Source: Euwallacea fornicatus
Lineage: Eukaryota; Arthropoda; Insecta; Coleoptera; Curculionidae
Direction of reading: 5' to 3'
Length of the DNA: 64,000 bases
Assembly (NCBI RefSeq): GCF_040115645.1
Contig: NC_089551.1
Location: forward strand, 3,410,001 to 3,474,000
This document shows positions 24,724 through 37,778 of this stretch, one piece after another (within the stretch, counting starts at the first letter, position 1; every line of letters begins with the position of its first letter). Both the position numbers and the translations under genes were made by a program. Under the pieces are notes generated by a model that ran no database searches, was not told the origin of the DNA, and saw only the letters and a program-made list of their open reading frames with translations.

Positions 24724-25150
24724 ATACGGGTTGTCCCAAAAATAAACCCACAAAATTTAAAAGGTGGTGGGGGTCATTGATACAAACCTTTTTGCTTTAT
24801 TAAACATTTGTCCGCAAAACAAAAAAAAAATCATAAATTTCTCATTTGACGAACGAACACGCACCGATGGATTGAAAGAGATCGTGTAGCCTGGCCTCCG
24901 CGTTCTCCCGATCTCAACTCTTTGGATTGTTTCCTCTGGGCTTGCCCGAAGGCTCTCGTCTGTGAAACACCGATTGGCAATGAAGAAGATCTCTGAGTGA
25001 TGGGGGACGGATTAGGGACTAATGCGTAGTTGCATACATCTGGAAGCTATTCGTGAAACGCTTCATGGAGTCCGCGAGTCAATGAGTCGATGATGCAATT
25101 TTTGCATTGAAGTAAATAGTCAACATTTTGAACGTCGTTTATTTATCAAA
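24724..25150 (+). mobile_element. Mariner-like element fragment
   Basis: The left side starts TACGGGTTGTCCCAAAAATA, resembling the CAGGGTGTCCCAAAAA tips common here, and a plus-strand transposase C-terminus follows at once. No matching right-hand arm was seen, so this is a truncated copy. Confidence 0.6.
24850..25140 (+). pseudogene. Mariner-like transposase, C-terminal fragment
   Basis: The plus strand encodes RWIERDRVAWPPRSPDLNSL then DCFLWACPKALVCETP, which holds the third catalytic Asp of the DDxD group. An in-frame TGA follows EEDL. Another frame near the end gives CNFCIEVNSQHFERRLFI, the family's closing HFE motif. The first two catalytic Asp residues are not present. Confidence 0.85.
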
Positions 25151-27875
25151 AAAAAAACGACGTCTAATATGAACAAAAAGTGACTATAATGACCAAAACC
25201 ACATTGCCTTGTTTTGCTCAATCGGCTCATTTGGGGCCATATGTTTACTTGGGAAAATATGCGTGTATCGATGTCTCCGTCACCTCTTAAAACTTGTCGG
25301 TACATTTTTGGAACACTTTACATGTAGAACTAGCGAAAAGGTTCAATTTCAAGTCGAATCGCCGAACGTAATTCCCGGAAAAACAAGTCAAGTAACTTAA
25401 TTATTTCTGCGCTGACCTCGTCGTAATCAATCCGGACTGGTCAAGAATAATGTATACGGCAGATAAACCGCAGGAGCTGGCAAAACAAACGATATTCTGC
25501 AGACTCTTATGCGGAATCGAATTCGGAGCGTCCAGCTTGTCCCCCGTCTCAGTCTTACGTCCCGGTCCAGTTAACGAAATCTGGACGCAACTGTCGCCGG
25601 AGCTTTAAGTGGATTTCGAGATTGATTTATCAAATACAAAAGTTCTTTATTGGTTTCGTGATTGTGCCGAGACACTCGGCCATGTTTTTCGCCTGCTCCT
25701 TGTTGATCTTTGGCTAACTTTCTTATTGCATCGGAGTGCACGCGAGGGACCTCGTTTTTCAATCATCCCCGAGTCATACGAAATATGAAAGGAAAATAGG
25801 AAATCTCCCTCTTTTGCGATGAGGGAAAGTTCCAACCGTGTACATATGGCGAAACATATTAGATGTACCGGCACGTTTAAAAGTTTGAGAGATAGAGAGA
25901 GAGAAATAGCTAGAGGGTGAGATATTATATTGGCCAGATTGAGCCGGAGCTGTATCGGAAACTTTCCGGGAGTGGGCTTTGCTCTTACATTAACGGGAGT
26001 TGAAGCGAGATTGGCCGGATCAAAGTGACGGGTACTTTTCGCAAACTTTTCCGCATCATTTCTATCAGTCGATAAATATGGTAATGGCTAGATTTGCGGA
26101 CCCATCTTTCCCGAAACTTCTTCGGCTCCGAGTGGAAGTTGTTTATTTTAATGGGGTTTTACTCGAGTCGCTTGGTGAAACAGGTAAAGTAATGTTTAAT
26201 GACCTGCAACTTCCCGAGGAGATTTATATACCGCTCTAGTCTCATACACAGCTAAGGACAAAGGAAGATCTGTAATATAACCATTGATTTTTTTCTCCAT
26301 TTGACCGGAAAACAAATAGACTATAAACCTGGGTTATTTATAGCGCGGATTCTACAACTGGCACTAGATATTCCAGGCACAAAATATGACGGGATTACCG
26401 TGGAGAAACACGCAAACCGGTATCGATCCAACGGCGAGGTTAAATCATCGTTTAATTCAGTTTTCGAATAGTCAGTCAGTCGATGGTTGCACGTGAAATC
26501 TATTTGAAATTCGAATATTGCTTTGCTGGAATTTAACTCACCTATCGACAATTCCGTAACTGCTAAAGCTATTCCATAGACAGGAGTTCATGTCAAATTT
26601 CGTTTGAGGAAGTTTGCGACGAGAATTTATGAACCGGGTGTGCGGCAGCGGCCAAAATGTAAGGTCCATCGTTGCGCGATCTCGTAAACTGCAAGAGGTA
26701 CGATTTCGGGAAATACTGTTTTCTTGGGAAAAATGAACGAGGGGAGAGGCCTGGGTGTCAAATAAAAAGAAAAAGCAAAATTTTCCGAAACTCCAATTCA
26801 AGCATCGGCGGGATGCGCGTGCGCACCCTAAAAATTACGTATTCGACTCGTTCGTGCATTTGCCCCTCTTTGAATGAGATATGTCTCGTTGAAAATGTAT
26901 TCGCCTCAATTCGTAAATGTTCAGCTTTGATTGCCGATCTTACGAAACTACAGTCGAAAACCAGGTAAAACTGGACGATGGCTGAAAACTGAGAATCTTA
27001 TAAAGGTTTTCCAAGCTTCGCCGGCAAGTCTCGGACCCTTTTTCGCAGTGCTACAAGCCAATGAACATACCATGTCGAGCGCAATCGTTCGTGTGCATGA
27101 CTCAATCTGTAACTGCGAGTAAATCTATAAATTGCGAAGCTCGCAACGGGGTATTACCTTCGAATTTTGTTTTAAATTCTCTTTTTAACGTCCCCTTTAA
27201 CATTCCCATTATTTTTTAATGCGTCGTATCACATTTGATTGTTTTCAAATTTACTTCTTCGTTTAGAATAGAACGTAAAAGAAATAATCCAGAAAGCTCG
27301 CGTTACGTTCGGATTTACATCTGGTGGTGGACTTCGCACCCGAGGCAACTTTAAGCAGTTATAAATGTAAGCAAAAAAAGAACATTCCCTATCAGCGCAC
27401 ATCGCGTTTGGGTCTTGGCACCGTCTCAATGATGCCAGCCCATTCCAAAAAAACAAAAAAAAGAAAAGAAGGGAAAAAGAAAAAACGTGACGCAAAGTGT
27501 CCGCAGCCTCGCAGGGCGAAGGAGGGCGCAGCCCGGCTTGTTCACACACCCAAAAAGACAAAAATTTATCTCTTTGCTCATTCTGAAATGTTTCGTGCAG
27601 TTGGCCGTAGTTCGAACACCTCGATAATTTCGTCTGAGCGACCAGAACGAGATCTTCCACTATGCCTTTCATCACTTAATGGGGCGTCATTTGGTATAAA
27701 TGCATTTGCTAAACGTCGAATTGTTTCTCCGTCTGAAGCCCTTTGATCGATTTGAGTTTAGGTTGTCGAAGACGCATTTTAGGGATACACAACAACACAC
27801 TCAATACGAGGACACGAGGGACCGGTATATTTATTCGATATAAACGATCGCTCGCCCGGTCCGTTATATTATATA
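25151..27875. other. Mostly low-copy block
   Basis: Includes a short GA-rich run near 25887-25904 and, at 27540-27780, a possible transposase scrap (listed separately). Two overlapping frames on opposite strands, plus 27324-27746 and minus 27229-27675, owe their length to the AAAAAG-rich stretch at 27440-27490 and do not look like proteins. Confidence 0.4.
27540..27780 (-). pseudogene. Possible mariner-like transposase linker scrap
   Basis: One minus-strand frame reads SDGETIRRLANAFIPNDAPL then SDERHSGRSRSGRSDEIIEV and ELRPTARNISE. The SGR(S/P)RSGR linker followed by an acidic helix and an R.T.R.IS-like helix is the layout between the two DNA-binding helix sets of mariner transposases. No catalytic motif adjoins it. 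The match is short, so this is tentative. Confidence 0.35.
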
Positions 27876-27877
27876 TA

Positions 27878-28604
27878 CAGGGTGTACCATCGTCAGACCG
27901 ACCATAGGAAAACCCATGTAAATTTTAATAGTAAATAATATCATCTGCCTTGTTCATTTAAGGGCAGAATTCTATTAGACTTTTTCGAGGGTTCATTTAT
28001 GAGGGATTCGCACGCAAAATGTGAAAAATGTTCTTCGTACCGTTTGCGAGATATTTTGAAAAAACTTTCCTAAAATCTACAAACTCATAACGCCGCCCTA
28101 AAATATTTCCTCAATTAAACCAGCAAACACAAAATGTATTTAATAGTATTAGCAAACAATAAATGAACATTCCCGATTCTATTTCTAAGTTAGTAAATGT
28201 TGATATAATCCCGATTGTTTCCAATGTAATATCATTTAATCATGTTTACTTTCTCTGCTACTGTGTAGAACATTTTTTAAGATTCTTTAATAGCGATAGA
28301 ATCGTTTTGATAAAACTCATTTACATAATGTCACAGTAGATAAGGTAACGGGCGTTGGTGGTTTAATTGAGGTGAATATCACGGCAGCATCATAAGTTTG
28401 CGTGTTTTAGAGAGGCTTTTTTTCAAAATACCTCGCAAAAGGTGCGAGGAACATTTTTCATGTTCTACGTGTGAGTCCCTCATAATAGGATCTTCAATAA
28501 AGTGCAATGCAATTTTGCCATTAAACAAACAAGGAAGATAATGTTAGACGGTATTAGAATTTACATGGGTTTTTTTATGGTCGGCCCGGCGACGTAATAT
28601 CCTG
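27878..28604. mobile_element. MITE-like foldback element, ~245-bp arms
   Basis: The arms 27878-28128 and about 28340-28604 are inverted copies: GGCCGACCATAAAAAAACCC against GACCGACCATAGGAAAACCC, then ACCCATGTAAATT, AATGTTC.TCG.ACC.TTTGCGAG and TCAATTAAACCA. Tips are CAGG...CCTG flanked by TA. The roughly 210-bp centre is AT-rich with no coding potential. At 727 bp it depends on a transposase supplied elsewhere. Confidence 0.88.
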
Positions 28605-28606
28605 TA

Positions 28607-31329
28607 TTTATATGCCGAGTGTCCAGTGAACCCTGGACGTATGCGATTAACTTGGGAAATCGTGTTTTTGTTTGCGCCTGCATCATTCCGTAATTTTTTC
28701 AATCTTCTAATTAGGGTTGTCCTGGCTCAAAACGCCCCCGAATTTCAAAAATTTGAATGTCTCGCGAAATCGTTCGAGGCCACGATTGGTCAGAATCAAA
28801 CAAACATAAAGCCGACAAAATCAGAACCATAAAAATCCCATGTCAAATGAATTTTCTCCTTTTGCTAATTTTTAATCAATTTTTAGTTCATTTACGAGTA
28901 AATTCAGTGAAAAATCAGTGGGAAACCAGAGGACAATTGTCATGGGATCAGCTTGGATGTCCACACAGTAAATAAACAAGTTTTTTATTGACCTGTGATG
29001 GTGACACAAAGACGCAACCTGGATCGTTCATCTCACTCACTAGATGGTTACGCGAAGCATTAAACTTTTTCATATTTGAAGCGTAGTGAATCAAAATCGA
29101 AAAGAAAATTGCAGAATGATGGCCGGTCTCGAGTGCGATGACTTCCATATAAAAGTTTTCCAGCTGGATAATCCGCGCACGCGCAAAAGAAAATGAAAAC
29201 CGATCTCCCCGCTAATCTTCTATGTCCAGGGTGCGTCGGGACGCCCGGTATACACTTGACGGAACGTAATAAATGGGTCGTCATAACCGTGACCTGGTGT
29301 TAAGCGTGTTTGTATTCGACGAGTTCTATTGCATAATTAGACATTTTTTCGCGTTCTGGAAACGAATAAAGCTCCTTGAGAAAATTCCGAGCGCTACTAC
29401 GTCTTTAACAGGAATCTTCACTTTGGGCAATCAGGGTGATGGCGAAGTGACGACACTGTTCGATGGCGGGGCATAGTCTGTCGCACTCTTGGGTTAATTT
29501 TTGATTTCGCCGGAGTGACTGCATCCTAAGAGAAAGCTCCCAGAGGAAGGAGGAGTGCTGTTCTAAGTCGCATGGAAGAACGATAAAACAGTATCAAGCC
29601 CTTAGAACTAGGCGACGCTACATAACCGCCTCATTTCCCCAAGCACATTCTTAAAATTGCGCCAAAGAAAGGAAGACAATAATCATCGTAATAGAACTTT
29701 AATTGCCTCGCTGTTGTGTTTCGGTGCAGCAGGAGCGGTTTGCTTCTGCAATGTAAACTGTCCCGTTACAACCAAGGCCAGACATCCAATAATACTAAAC
29801 AGGGCGTTCGTTTGTTTTAAGCTAATTAGCTGTGTGATTACGTAACAGACGGCAGATGTCGCCCCGGGCTAGTGACGTAACTAGGAACGTTCTGGAACTT
29901 GCGGCAGGACCAATGCGGCCTGCGATACATTAAAAATCCAGCCACGTTTCCTATTGGCCGAGGATTCGATGCAGAAAACGCATTCGGGTCGGGAATTCCT
30001 AACGAGCGGCCTTAGGAGCAAATCGAATTAGGCCCAATTATTCCCTTTTTATTTTAGTTTCGGTAAGTCGGGTACAACAACGGCACCTAGTGCGGCATTA
30101 AACGCGATGATTAATTACCCGAGACGTGCATTGTCCGGATCCTCAATACGCCTAATCATCGCCTAATTGGATTGTCGGCATTGGAGACAATCGGAGTCTA
30201 ACTAAGGGGAAGATCCAGTTTTGGGTGTGATGCCGGATTGGGTCAGCAGAGGTAGGCAAGCCGGGAAGTAACTCGTGATTGTGACCCAGAAAGAGTTCGC
30301 TTGCGGGTAAAGTAATTAAGTCGATTTCATTATCCGAAGGTGTCGTCCCTAATCGTGATTTAACTAAATCCGGCCGGGCCACGAAAACCTCACGTAGGAC
30401 ACAACTTGATAAACTACCGCAAGTTGGGGCAAAGGACACGTTTACTTCGGGTTAATTAACTGAAATCCCACCTTTGCCGGATGCAAAGCGAAACTACGCC
30501 CGCGGTATTCGTCTCTCTTTCTTTTTTTTTTTTTTTTCTTTTTTTTTTACCCAAGAAAATTCCGACACTTTTATCCACTCAAGCTGGCACGATGGCGCAA
30601 AAAGCGCCATTAATTTCATGCAACACCATCGCTGACTGACTTGCCTGAGAGACGGCTTTTAGCCTCTCTTCATAAAATATTATCGAAGTTTCCCTTCGAA
30701 ATGTTTCTTATCGAGTGTGAAATTTTCGCGTTTTTATCGCGACATTATAGACCTTCTGTCAACGGAGGCTTTAATAAATATACAAGACGTATTACAAGAC
30801 GGCGAAGAAGTCGGGGTATCGATCCCCCCCGAGGCCTGATGGATGGATTGACGGGACGCAAACTATTCGGGCAGAGCGAGGGCCGCAAGAATAATAATAA
30901 CTGTGGACGCAAAAAGGCGAACTGTGTACAAAGGAGACCGCTTGAAAGCCCTCGAGTTGGCACATGTGAAGTCGAGGAACAAAATCTAGTTATGGAGATA
31001 CGAGGGATGACGTTTCTTCGTGCCAAGAAAGCACTCGATTTTTGATTGAGTAATGTTCCGGTAATTGATGTTGGCCGTTCGAAGGGCTGATAAAAGTCGT
31101 TGTAAACGTTTGCAACATCAAACTTAAATCTTGTCGAAGACTTAATTTTGGTCGTGACATTTGTGAGGGATTTACTGGAACACCGCAAAGGCCGGTCTCG
31201 GGCCTATTAGTTCAGTCGGCTTGGACCATTTGAGGTGTTCGGATACGAAGAGCGGATTCAACAAACCACCTTTTGTCGAATTTATCCATCCTACGCTCCG
31301 TGCCTTATTCCATTATACCGTGCTGTGAC
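28607..31329. other. Low-copy CpG-rich block
   Basis: Frames up to 147 codons at 30641-31188 occur on both strands over the same bases and have no recognisable domain. A long T-tract lies at 30516-30548. No transposon ends were seen. Confidence 0.45.
30516..30548. repeat. Poly-T tract
   Basis: More than 30 bases of T broken by single C residues. No retroposon body was recognised next to it, so it may be simple-sequence expansion rather than a poly-A tail read in reverse. Confidence 0.8.
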
Positions 31330-31331
31330 TA

Positions 31332-32851
31332 ACTGGAACAAACACGGTATATCTGTAGCATTTGATTTTTAGCAAAATTGCTTACAAACGTCTAAATTTT
31401 TATTTTTACCATATACTCGTTTTAGTAGTATTCCGATGATACAAATGTCAACCCCTTAGCTGGGGCGAGAGTTACCCTTAAAAGTCTAAATGGAAAGGGG
31501 GTTTAAGTGATATATCATTTTAAGGATCTTTTCAACCTGACTTTACCTGACATATTACGTTTTATCATAGAGCACAATAATACTCAAAATAAATTGTTTT
31601 CATATTAAAATGTTGTTTATTTACTTTTATTTTTTTGCGAAATATTTCTGAAATAACACAATAATCTGAGTATTCCTTCAATATTAAATTTAGTTCGTGT
31701 CGTTTAATACAGAAAAGAACTTCCCGCAAGTTATAAAATTCCGAATAATGCCTTACTTAACTGAATTTCATAAAATCGACATTTTAATAATGACCGGATA
31801 GGACGACAGTCCGGACACAAAATGAGGTTGTTCAATTATTTCGACAAAAGTGTCCCGATTTGCCACCTATTGATCAAGGTATAGTAGTAATTAAGTAACA
31901 AGTAAATTAAGAATAAAAATTTAGAGATTATGGTCGTGTAAGAAATAGCCCAAGAAACAGACCGCGTAAGATCGATGCCGATGCACAAATTAATGCGCTC
32001 TTGGCATTAGCAGAAAACAGTTAATCAGTAATGCATCCGTTTTGAAAATATTGAAAAATGCAAATATTTGACCTTATAAAATGCAAATACATCAAGAATT
32101 GCATGAGGATGGTGAAAATCGACGAACTTAATTTTGCAAAAGGACTGTGAATGCTGACAACTTTTACATCAAATAAGCATGTCAATAAACAAAATTGTTC
32201 ATATTGGTTTACATTGAATCTCCATTGGATGAGAGAAGGTCACGCGCAGTACCCTGCAAAAACAAACGCTTACATCACTATTAAATGTTTCTAAATTAAT
32301 GGATAGAAAGGAAAGGCTCAATAGAATGGCCGCCGCGATTACCCGATCTCACTCCTCTCGATTTCTATTAATGGGGACACCTGAAATCGAAGCTTTACAA
32401 TGCGGAACCACATGACATCGTCGAACGCAAAGAACGTCTAAGACAAGAAATTAGGCAAATCGCTCTAAATATTTTAGAGAATGTGAGAGATGAGTTTTAT
32501 CATCGTTTAGGGCTTTGCCGAGGAGTCAATGGTAAACATTTCGAACACTTGTTATGTTAAAGGAATTAATAATTTGATTGTTCGAAATATTGTTTATGTT
32601 TACTAGTATTTCGCTCTACGATGAAAGTTATATGTCAGATAAAGTCTGGTTAAAAAGATCTTTAAACTGATATAACACTTGAACCTTATTTTTATTAAAA
32701 TTTTTAAGGGTAACTCTCACCCTAGCTAAGGGGGTTGGCATTTGTAACGTCGAAATATTACTAAAAAGTGTGTCAGGTAAAATAAAAACTGACGTGTTTA
32801 AGCAATTTTGCTACAAATCAAATGCCACGGAGATACCAAATTTGTCCTAGT
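31332..32851 (+). mobile_element. Mariner-like element with ~270-bp inverted repeats
   Basis: Left tip ACTGGAACAAACACGGTATA; reverse-complemented right tip ACTAGGACAAATTTGGTATC. TA flanks both ends. The arms (31332 to about 31600, and about 32585-32851) share GCATTTGATTT.TAGCAAAAT, TTAGCT.GGG.GAGAGTTACC and CAGACTTTATCTGACATAT-like strings. The 1,520-bp body holds a plus-strand transposase relic of the same lineage as the one at 60.3-62.1 kb, although the tips of the two elements differ. Confidence 0.88.
31748..32560 (+). pseudogene. Mariner-like transposase, internally deleted
   Basis: Begins MPYLTEFHKIDILIMTG and, over several frames, gives fragments such as CPDLPPIDQG, YGHVRNSPRNRPRKIDADAQ, and PYKMQIHQELHEDGENRRT. 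The C-terminal part is one frame: GSIEWPPRLPDLTPLDFY, with the third catalytic Asp, then a TAA, then WGHLKSKLYNAEPHD and a close of GVNGKHFEHLLC at a TAA. Its 813 bp compare with about 1,100 bp for the related 60.6-61.7 kb copy. The region that should hold the first and second catalytic Asp is the part missing or scrambled. Confidence 0.9.
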
Positions 32852-32853
32852 TA

Positions 32854-35800
32854 CAGTCCCCGCCCTATATGTACTTCCGTTCAGCCCGTTAAAGCTGATA
32901 ACCATCACGGTACAAAATTAAAAAATTAAGTAGAATGGGCCGTGTAAGCTATCGAGGAAGGACAACTTTCTTGCAGTTTCCTGCTACCCAAATCCATAAT
33001 CTTAAGCCTATTCGAAATAGGCCTCTAATACAATGACGATCAAAAGCATTAACCCCCCCCCCCCTTTCGCTTTCTTGGTCTCGTACAAACAAAAGCCCCC
33101 CTTCTGGCAATATAATAAGCAGTTTCCATTACATTCGGCAACGACAATACACATAATCATAATCCTCGACGAGTAATTGCGCCATAAAAATCAAAAGACG
33201 ACGATGTTTCCAGATTAAATTTAGGGCCACTTTATTATGTTTTCCAGATCTCTTAATTGGCTAGCGCCTGGGCTGCTGTTATAACGAGGGACCCAGGGGG
33301 GGCAGAGCCGCCCCTGCCGGCTCGTGTAACGATTATAATGCTCGCGAAAGCCCATTAACCGTATTATGTTCTTGGATGTGATTGTTATTTAGAGCCGGGG
33401 GACGGCGTTTCGTTACTTTCTTGATTGCTAAGCAGGTGATCGGAATTGGCGCAGTTTGCAAAATGGCGGGGCCCAAAAACCGGATAGACTGCGAACCTTT
33501 CAGGTCTTCCGTGACAATTTTGACCGCGTCATACATTATTCGAAACAACAAACCAGGCACGTTCGCTTCTCCCCTTTTTTGCTCTGCGGCCCCACTCGTC
33601 TAAACAGGGACTGCGGTTTTTGTACATCCCTATAATAATCAATGCAATTACAAACCGATGTTTGAGATTTGTCGCACCCAGATTTTGGTAATTTGCACTT
33701 GAAAAAAGATATTGGTAGAACTATATTGGTTGTACCAACAACAAAACCGACAAACCGAAACGCAGGCGAGCCCATTTCTGGTTCAGGAAATAAATCCCTT
33801 CATGATGTCATCCGTACAAACAACAGCGAGCCGGATGGCTGTCAGCCTAGTTAACACGGATGAATATTAATTTCCCTTGTTGTTATCATCAATCAAAACC
33901 ATCATTCAAATAGTAATGATGAACTTTTCACACAACTATCGACAATACGTAACAGTTAATTAGGTTTTCTGCGATTCGAAGTACGGTTTAATGAAATCTG
34001 CTTCGTGTATTACATATTGTCGGTCCATCTACCATTTTCGACAATAAATCCAATCATATCACAGCTGTATCGTGCCTGTAAATTCATATTCCACCATAGA
34101 GATGTTCGTAAAAACGTTGGAGCTATTAGCGGTAATTCGTAATGGGTATTTTATGGTCTGCCCATTTTTTTTTGTGTATTTCGGGAAGTCGTCGGAATAT
34201 AGAACTGAAATTTGATTGCGTAATTTGGCCCCGATTTAACGAACTCCGCAGCTCTTACAGCTGTCCAAAAGCAGTCGAGGTGTTCGCAGTATCTGTCTAC
34301 TTCAGCAGAGGAGTATTTTACATTAGGACGTAAACCGTGTAACAAAGGATGTATAAATTACCTTTAATTAAAGGGAGAGAACGGCCTGCAGAAATATCCG
34401 TAAATATAAGCAGCGAAAAATTATTGTGCGGGGCGATGAAGGTCGAGAGTTTTCGAAATGAAATTATAATTTTGCAATTATCAAGCTGTTTCTAGATATC
34501 AATTTGTACGCGTCCGAAAATGTGAAGAATGGTCATTTTTTCCTCGTTCTAGTCGATCCGACGCGTGTAACCTAACGCTGAATCACTATCGTTACAGTGA
34601 CGCGTGCAGTTCATCAAACGCCTCCCGACATTCGTGTAACAACACACATCGACAGAGTATCGAAGCTTCTCTTGGAGCTATCTCTGAATACAAGTTGGCC
34701 ACACCAAATTTATTTTTCGGGTTTTTGACATTTGTTGAAGACTGTCGAAAAGTACTTATAAGTAGTATTTCCACGGTGCCCATTCGCCGAGTTTTTGGAA
34801 TAACGGCTAGAGTAATAGTAAAAGCAACAAACGCGGCGTTCAAAGTTGCTTAGAGTTCGAAGAAACACACTCTCCCAATAATGGAGTTTTGAAAACTTGA
34901 TTGAAACTTCGAACGTAGCCGGGCAATCGACGACGTGGCTCATTGTTATCTCGGACGTTTATTTCATATAGAGCATAAAGGCGGAACTTTGAGCAATTTT
35001 GCCGAGTATTGGCACTCGAACAATGCCGCCGCCTTCGCGAACTTAATCAGAATTATTGTTTTGTCAGTTCTGTATTTTCGGAAAGTTGGCCCTAAGCGAT
35101 CGCGAAGAGGGTGACAAATCGTTCTTTACTCGGTGACTAACAACTGCATTTTGTAATCGACACGGTACGAGTCCCTTGGAGTAATTGATGGCCAATGTCA
35201 TGCCCTTTGAGGATTCAACAAGTGGTTCGCTTAATGTAGGGTACTTGCGTCATTGGGAATAAAGAAATACCAGCGGCCTATAAGTAATCACTCACAATTA
35301 CTCCGCAATTTCCCCCACAAAAGAACTCAGACAAAAGCCCCTGATTTATGAGCGGCGCATCGGCAAATAATTGACTTTTTAAGAGCACAACTCCCAGGAA
35401 TTGGCTGCCTCTATGTTTACCGCTTACATCATTAATCATGACGGAGTAATAAATATAGTTGGGGGGGTGCTTATGCTAGAGGGCCGGCCCGATTGCCTGA
35501 TTTAGCCTTCTCCGAGTTTCTTAAACCGATCGTAAAGCGGCTAAATAACTTTCCAAGGCTTTGCCGAATGGATTTAGCCCGTACGTTCGTGTTATCTTTG
35601 AAAATTAGCGACTTAGACGGTCCGCAGAGCCTCAACAGTAATCAGCGTAAAGCTAAGCGGCTTATCGCGCTCCTTATAGGATGTTGTTGCTCTAACTACC
35701 TTAGCTCCATCGCCAACGTCGAAAATTACTCCTGATTGACAACTTTGAAACTTTGCGGTGGGATTTTATAAAGTATTTTTCTATTGACTGCGTGCTTCGG

Positions 35801-37074
35801 CCATTCACAATCAGAAGTTTGTCCCTTAACGAATCTGAAGAAGTTTCGTTGTTTGTGTAATAAATGAAGACAAAAGAAGGGCTCCACAAGGACGGCAAAT
35901 TAAATTTGTGCGGTCGGGGTCGGTTTCTCTTTTTCCGGGCCCAACTTTCCTTTAATTATCCGAAGCAAAAATTAATTGCGAGCCACTTCTGGACGTGCCT
36001 GGTAGACAATCGCTCTCCAGGAACCTCTCCGGGTCCTGCAGACCATGAAAATCATTATTAGTTTCGCCCGTCGGCCACCTGTTTTAAGATTTACTGCTAA
36101 CATATTCCAGAAGCAATTTCTGGATGACTTATCACGGCCATAAAGCTTCGGTACTGTGGCCCGGGGCCTCGTTATCTTACGAGGAACGTTTTTAAAACAA
36201 ATTACTTTTAAACGCCGCCCCGAAACACTAAACAAATTAGCATAGGGCTTAATTACTCATAAAACACCCCGCCATTGTGCTCGCGTCCAAGGTTTTTCGC
36301 GTTATACTGATAATTAGGACTTATGAGGTCGCGGGGTGGATTATAATCAGAGTTAATTCGGTGGTCTGCCTGGTTTTAGTACCAACGTTTTGTCTTTCAA
36401 ATTGTTCGTATTAACTTAAACTGAGAAAGGTTTAATTTTGTTACGCTAGTCATGCTCAAAAATGGAGAATATTTTGAAGCTTTACTTTACGGGACGAAAT
36501 ATATGCAAAACTCTTGTTTTTTTATGTTTCTTTTACCGGAAATTACTGCGTTGTTTGATTCTTAATTGTATATAGTTATTTTTGGCTATAATAACGAAGG
36601 AGTATTCAAAAAAAAAAAGTTTTAAATCGTGAAAAAATGGCGACTTAAAATATATTTGGTGGTCGGTAAAATCATCTGTAACAGAATTACCAAAAAATGT
36701 TTCTTAATTTTTGGAAACGCGCCCTTCATGAACCCGAAAAGTTACGAAAATTGCAAAAATTCCAAAATAAGGCAATGTTTTCTTCAGAAATCATTGTTAA
36801 TAATTTTTTATAGGGTTAAACAAGAAATATTTGAGAGGTTCGTCCAAAGAGCAGTGAGTTAAGGAACATTCGCTCAAAATTTGAGCGAAATCGGTCGAGT
36901 AGGTTTCGAGTTATCGTGTATCGCGTGGGAAATACATATCGGATTTCGAGAAAAACGAGTTTAAAATTTTAGAAAGAGCATCGCCAAATGTGAGCGTTCA
37001 AACTCTTATCAGTGTTCTGCGAATGGTTGTCTAAACAACTTTCAAGTAGATCTCCTTTGACGAGTCGTTATAGA
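32854..37074. other. Low-copy block with a few simple tracts
   Basis: A run of 12 C lies at 33053-33064, and a short GGCAG/CTGCC hairpin-capable segment near 33297-33320. Frames are at most about 87 codons and unrecognised. From about 36430 to 37070 base composition turns AT-rich and wording such as TTTGAGCGAAATCGGTCGAG suggests a worn dispersed repeat, but I found no second copy here. Confidence 0.4.
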
Positions 37075-37778
37075 GGGTGTTTCAAAAAATTGTGTCCGCT
37101 GACCCACCGGTTTTGAAGAATATGATGTTGAAGTCCAGTCGTTTTTCACTTTTTTGACGATATCTCCAGAACTGTTTTACGTGCAGAATGCAGCTTTTGT
37201 ACACGTACAACATTGTAAATACAATAATTAGGTAATTTTGAACGCTAATTCTGTTTTATTTCATAGGCCAGGGACGGGGATTTAAGGCTGATGTTCGGTT
37301 TTTTGACTCTCATTTTTCCGCGACTGAGGTATTTTAAGGAGGATATTAAGGTATACTGAGGTATTAAGTAAGGATTTTTTGAAATGGCCTTTTAAATCAA
37401 CAAAGGTTCCTATATGTAAAAGTACTCTTAACTAAAAGTTCTAAAGGAAACCACATTTCAGAAAAATGGCATTTTATTATCATAAATAAACGAGAAAATA
37501 ATACAAATTCCAACAGTTTTTGAAAATGGCCTCCTCTTATGGTTTAAAAAGTGGTTTCAAAATGCCAATTGTCTCAGCGACGTGGAAATAAGGGCAAAAA
37601 ACCGCACATAAACCTTAAAATCTCCGCCACAAGCGTATGAAAAAAAAATTTTAAAAATAGCACTCAAAAGTTGTGGATATTGATAATGATATGTGTACAA
37701 AAGTTGAGTTCTCTATCAAAAACAGTTCCTGAGATATCGTTAACAAACTGAAAAAAAAATCTTATTTTTTACACACCG
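37075..37778. mobile_element. Foldback element, ~200-bp diverged arms
   Basis: The left arm from GAGGGTGTTTCAAAAAATTG matches the reverse complement of the right side through CGATATCTC..GAACTGTTTT, CTTTTGTACAC.TA, GATTTAAGG-type and GTTCGGTTTTTTG/GTGCGGTTTTTTG strings. The right end is ACACACCGTG near 37775. The centre codes for nothing. Exact ends are uncertain. Confidence 0.65.

Noticed and set aside
27229..27746. 140- and 148-codon frames on opposite strands
   Set aside because: They overlap over an AAAAAG-rich stretch that suppresses stops. Composition is Lys/Arg/Pro or Phe/Leu runs, with no domain. The right part contains at most a transposase linker scrap.
30641..31188. 134- and 147-codon overlapping frames
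   Set aside because: Opposite-strand frames on the same bases, Arg-rich, no recognisable family.
33053..33064. Run of 12 C
   Set aside because: Simple homopolymer; too little structure for an i-motif claim.
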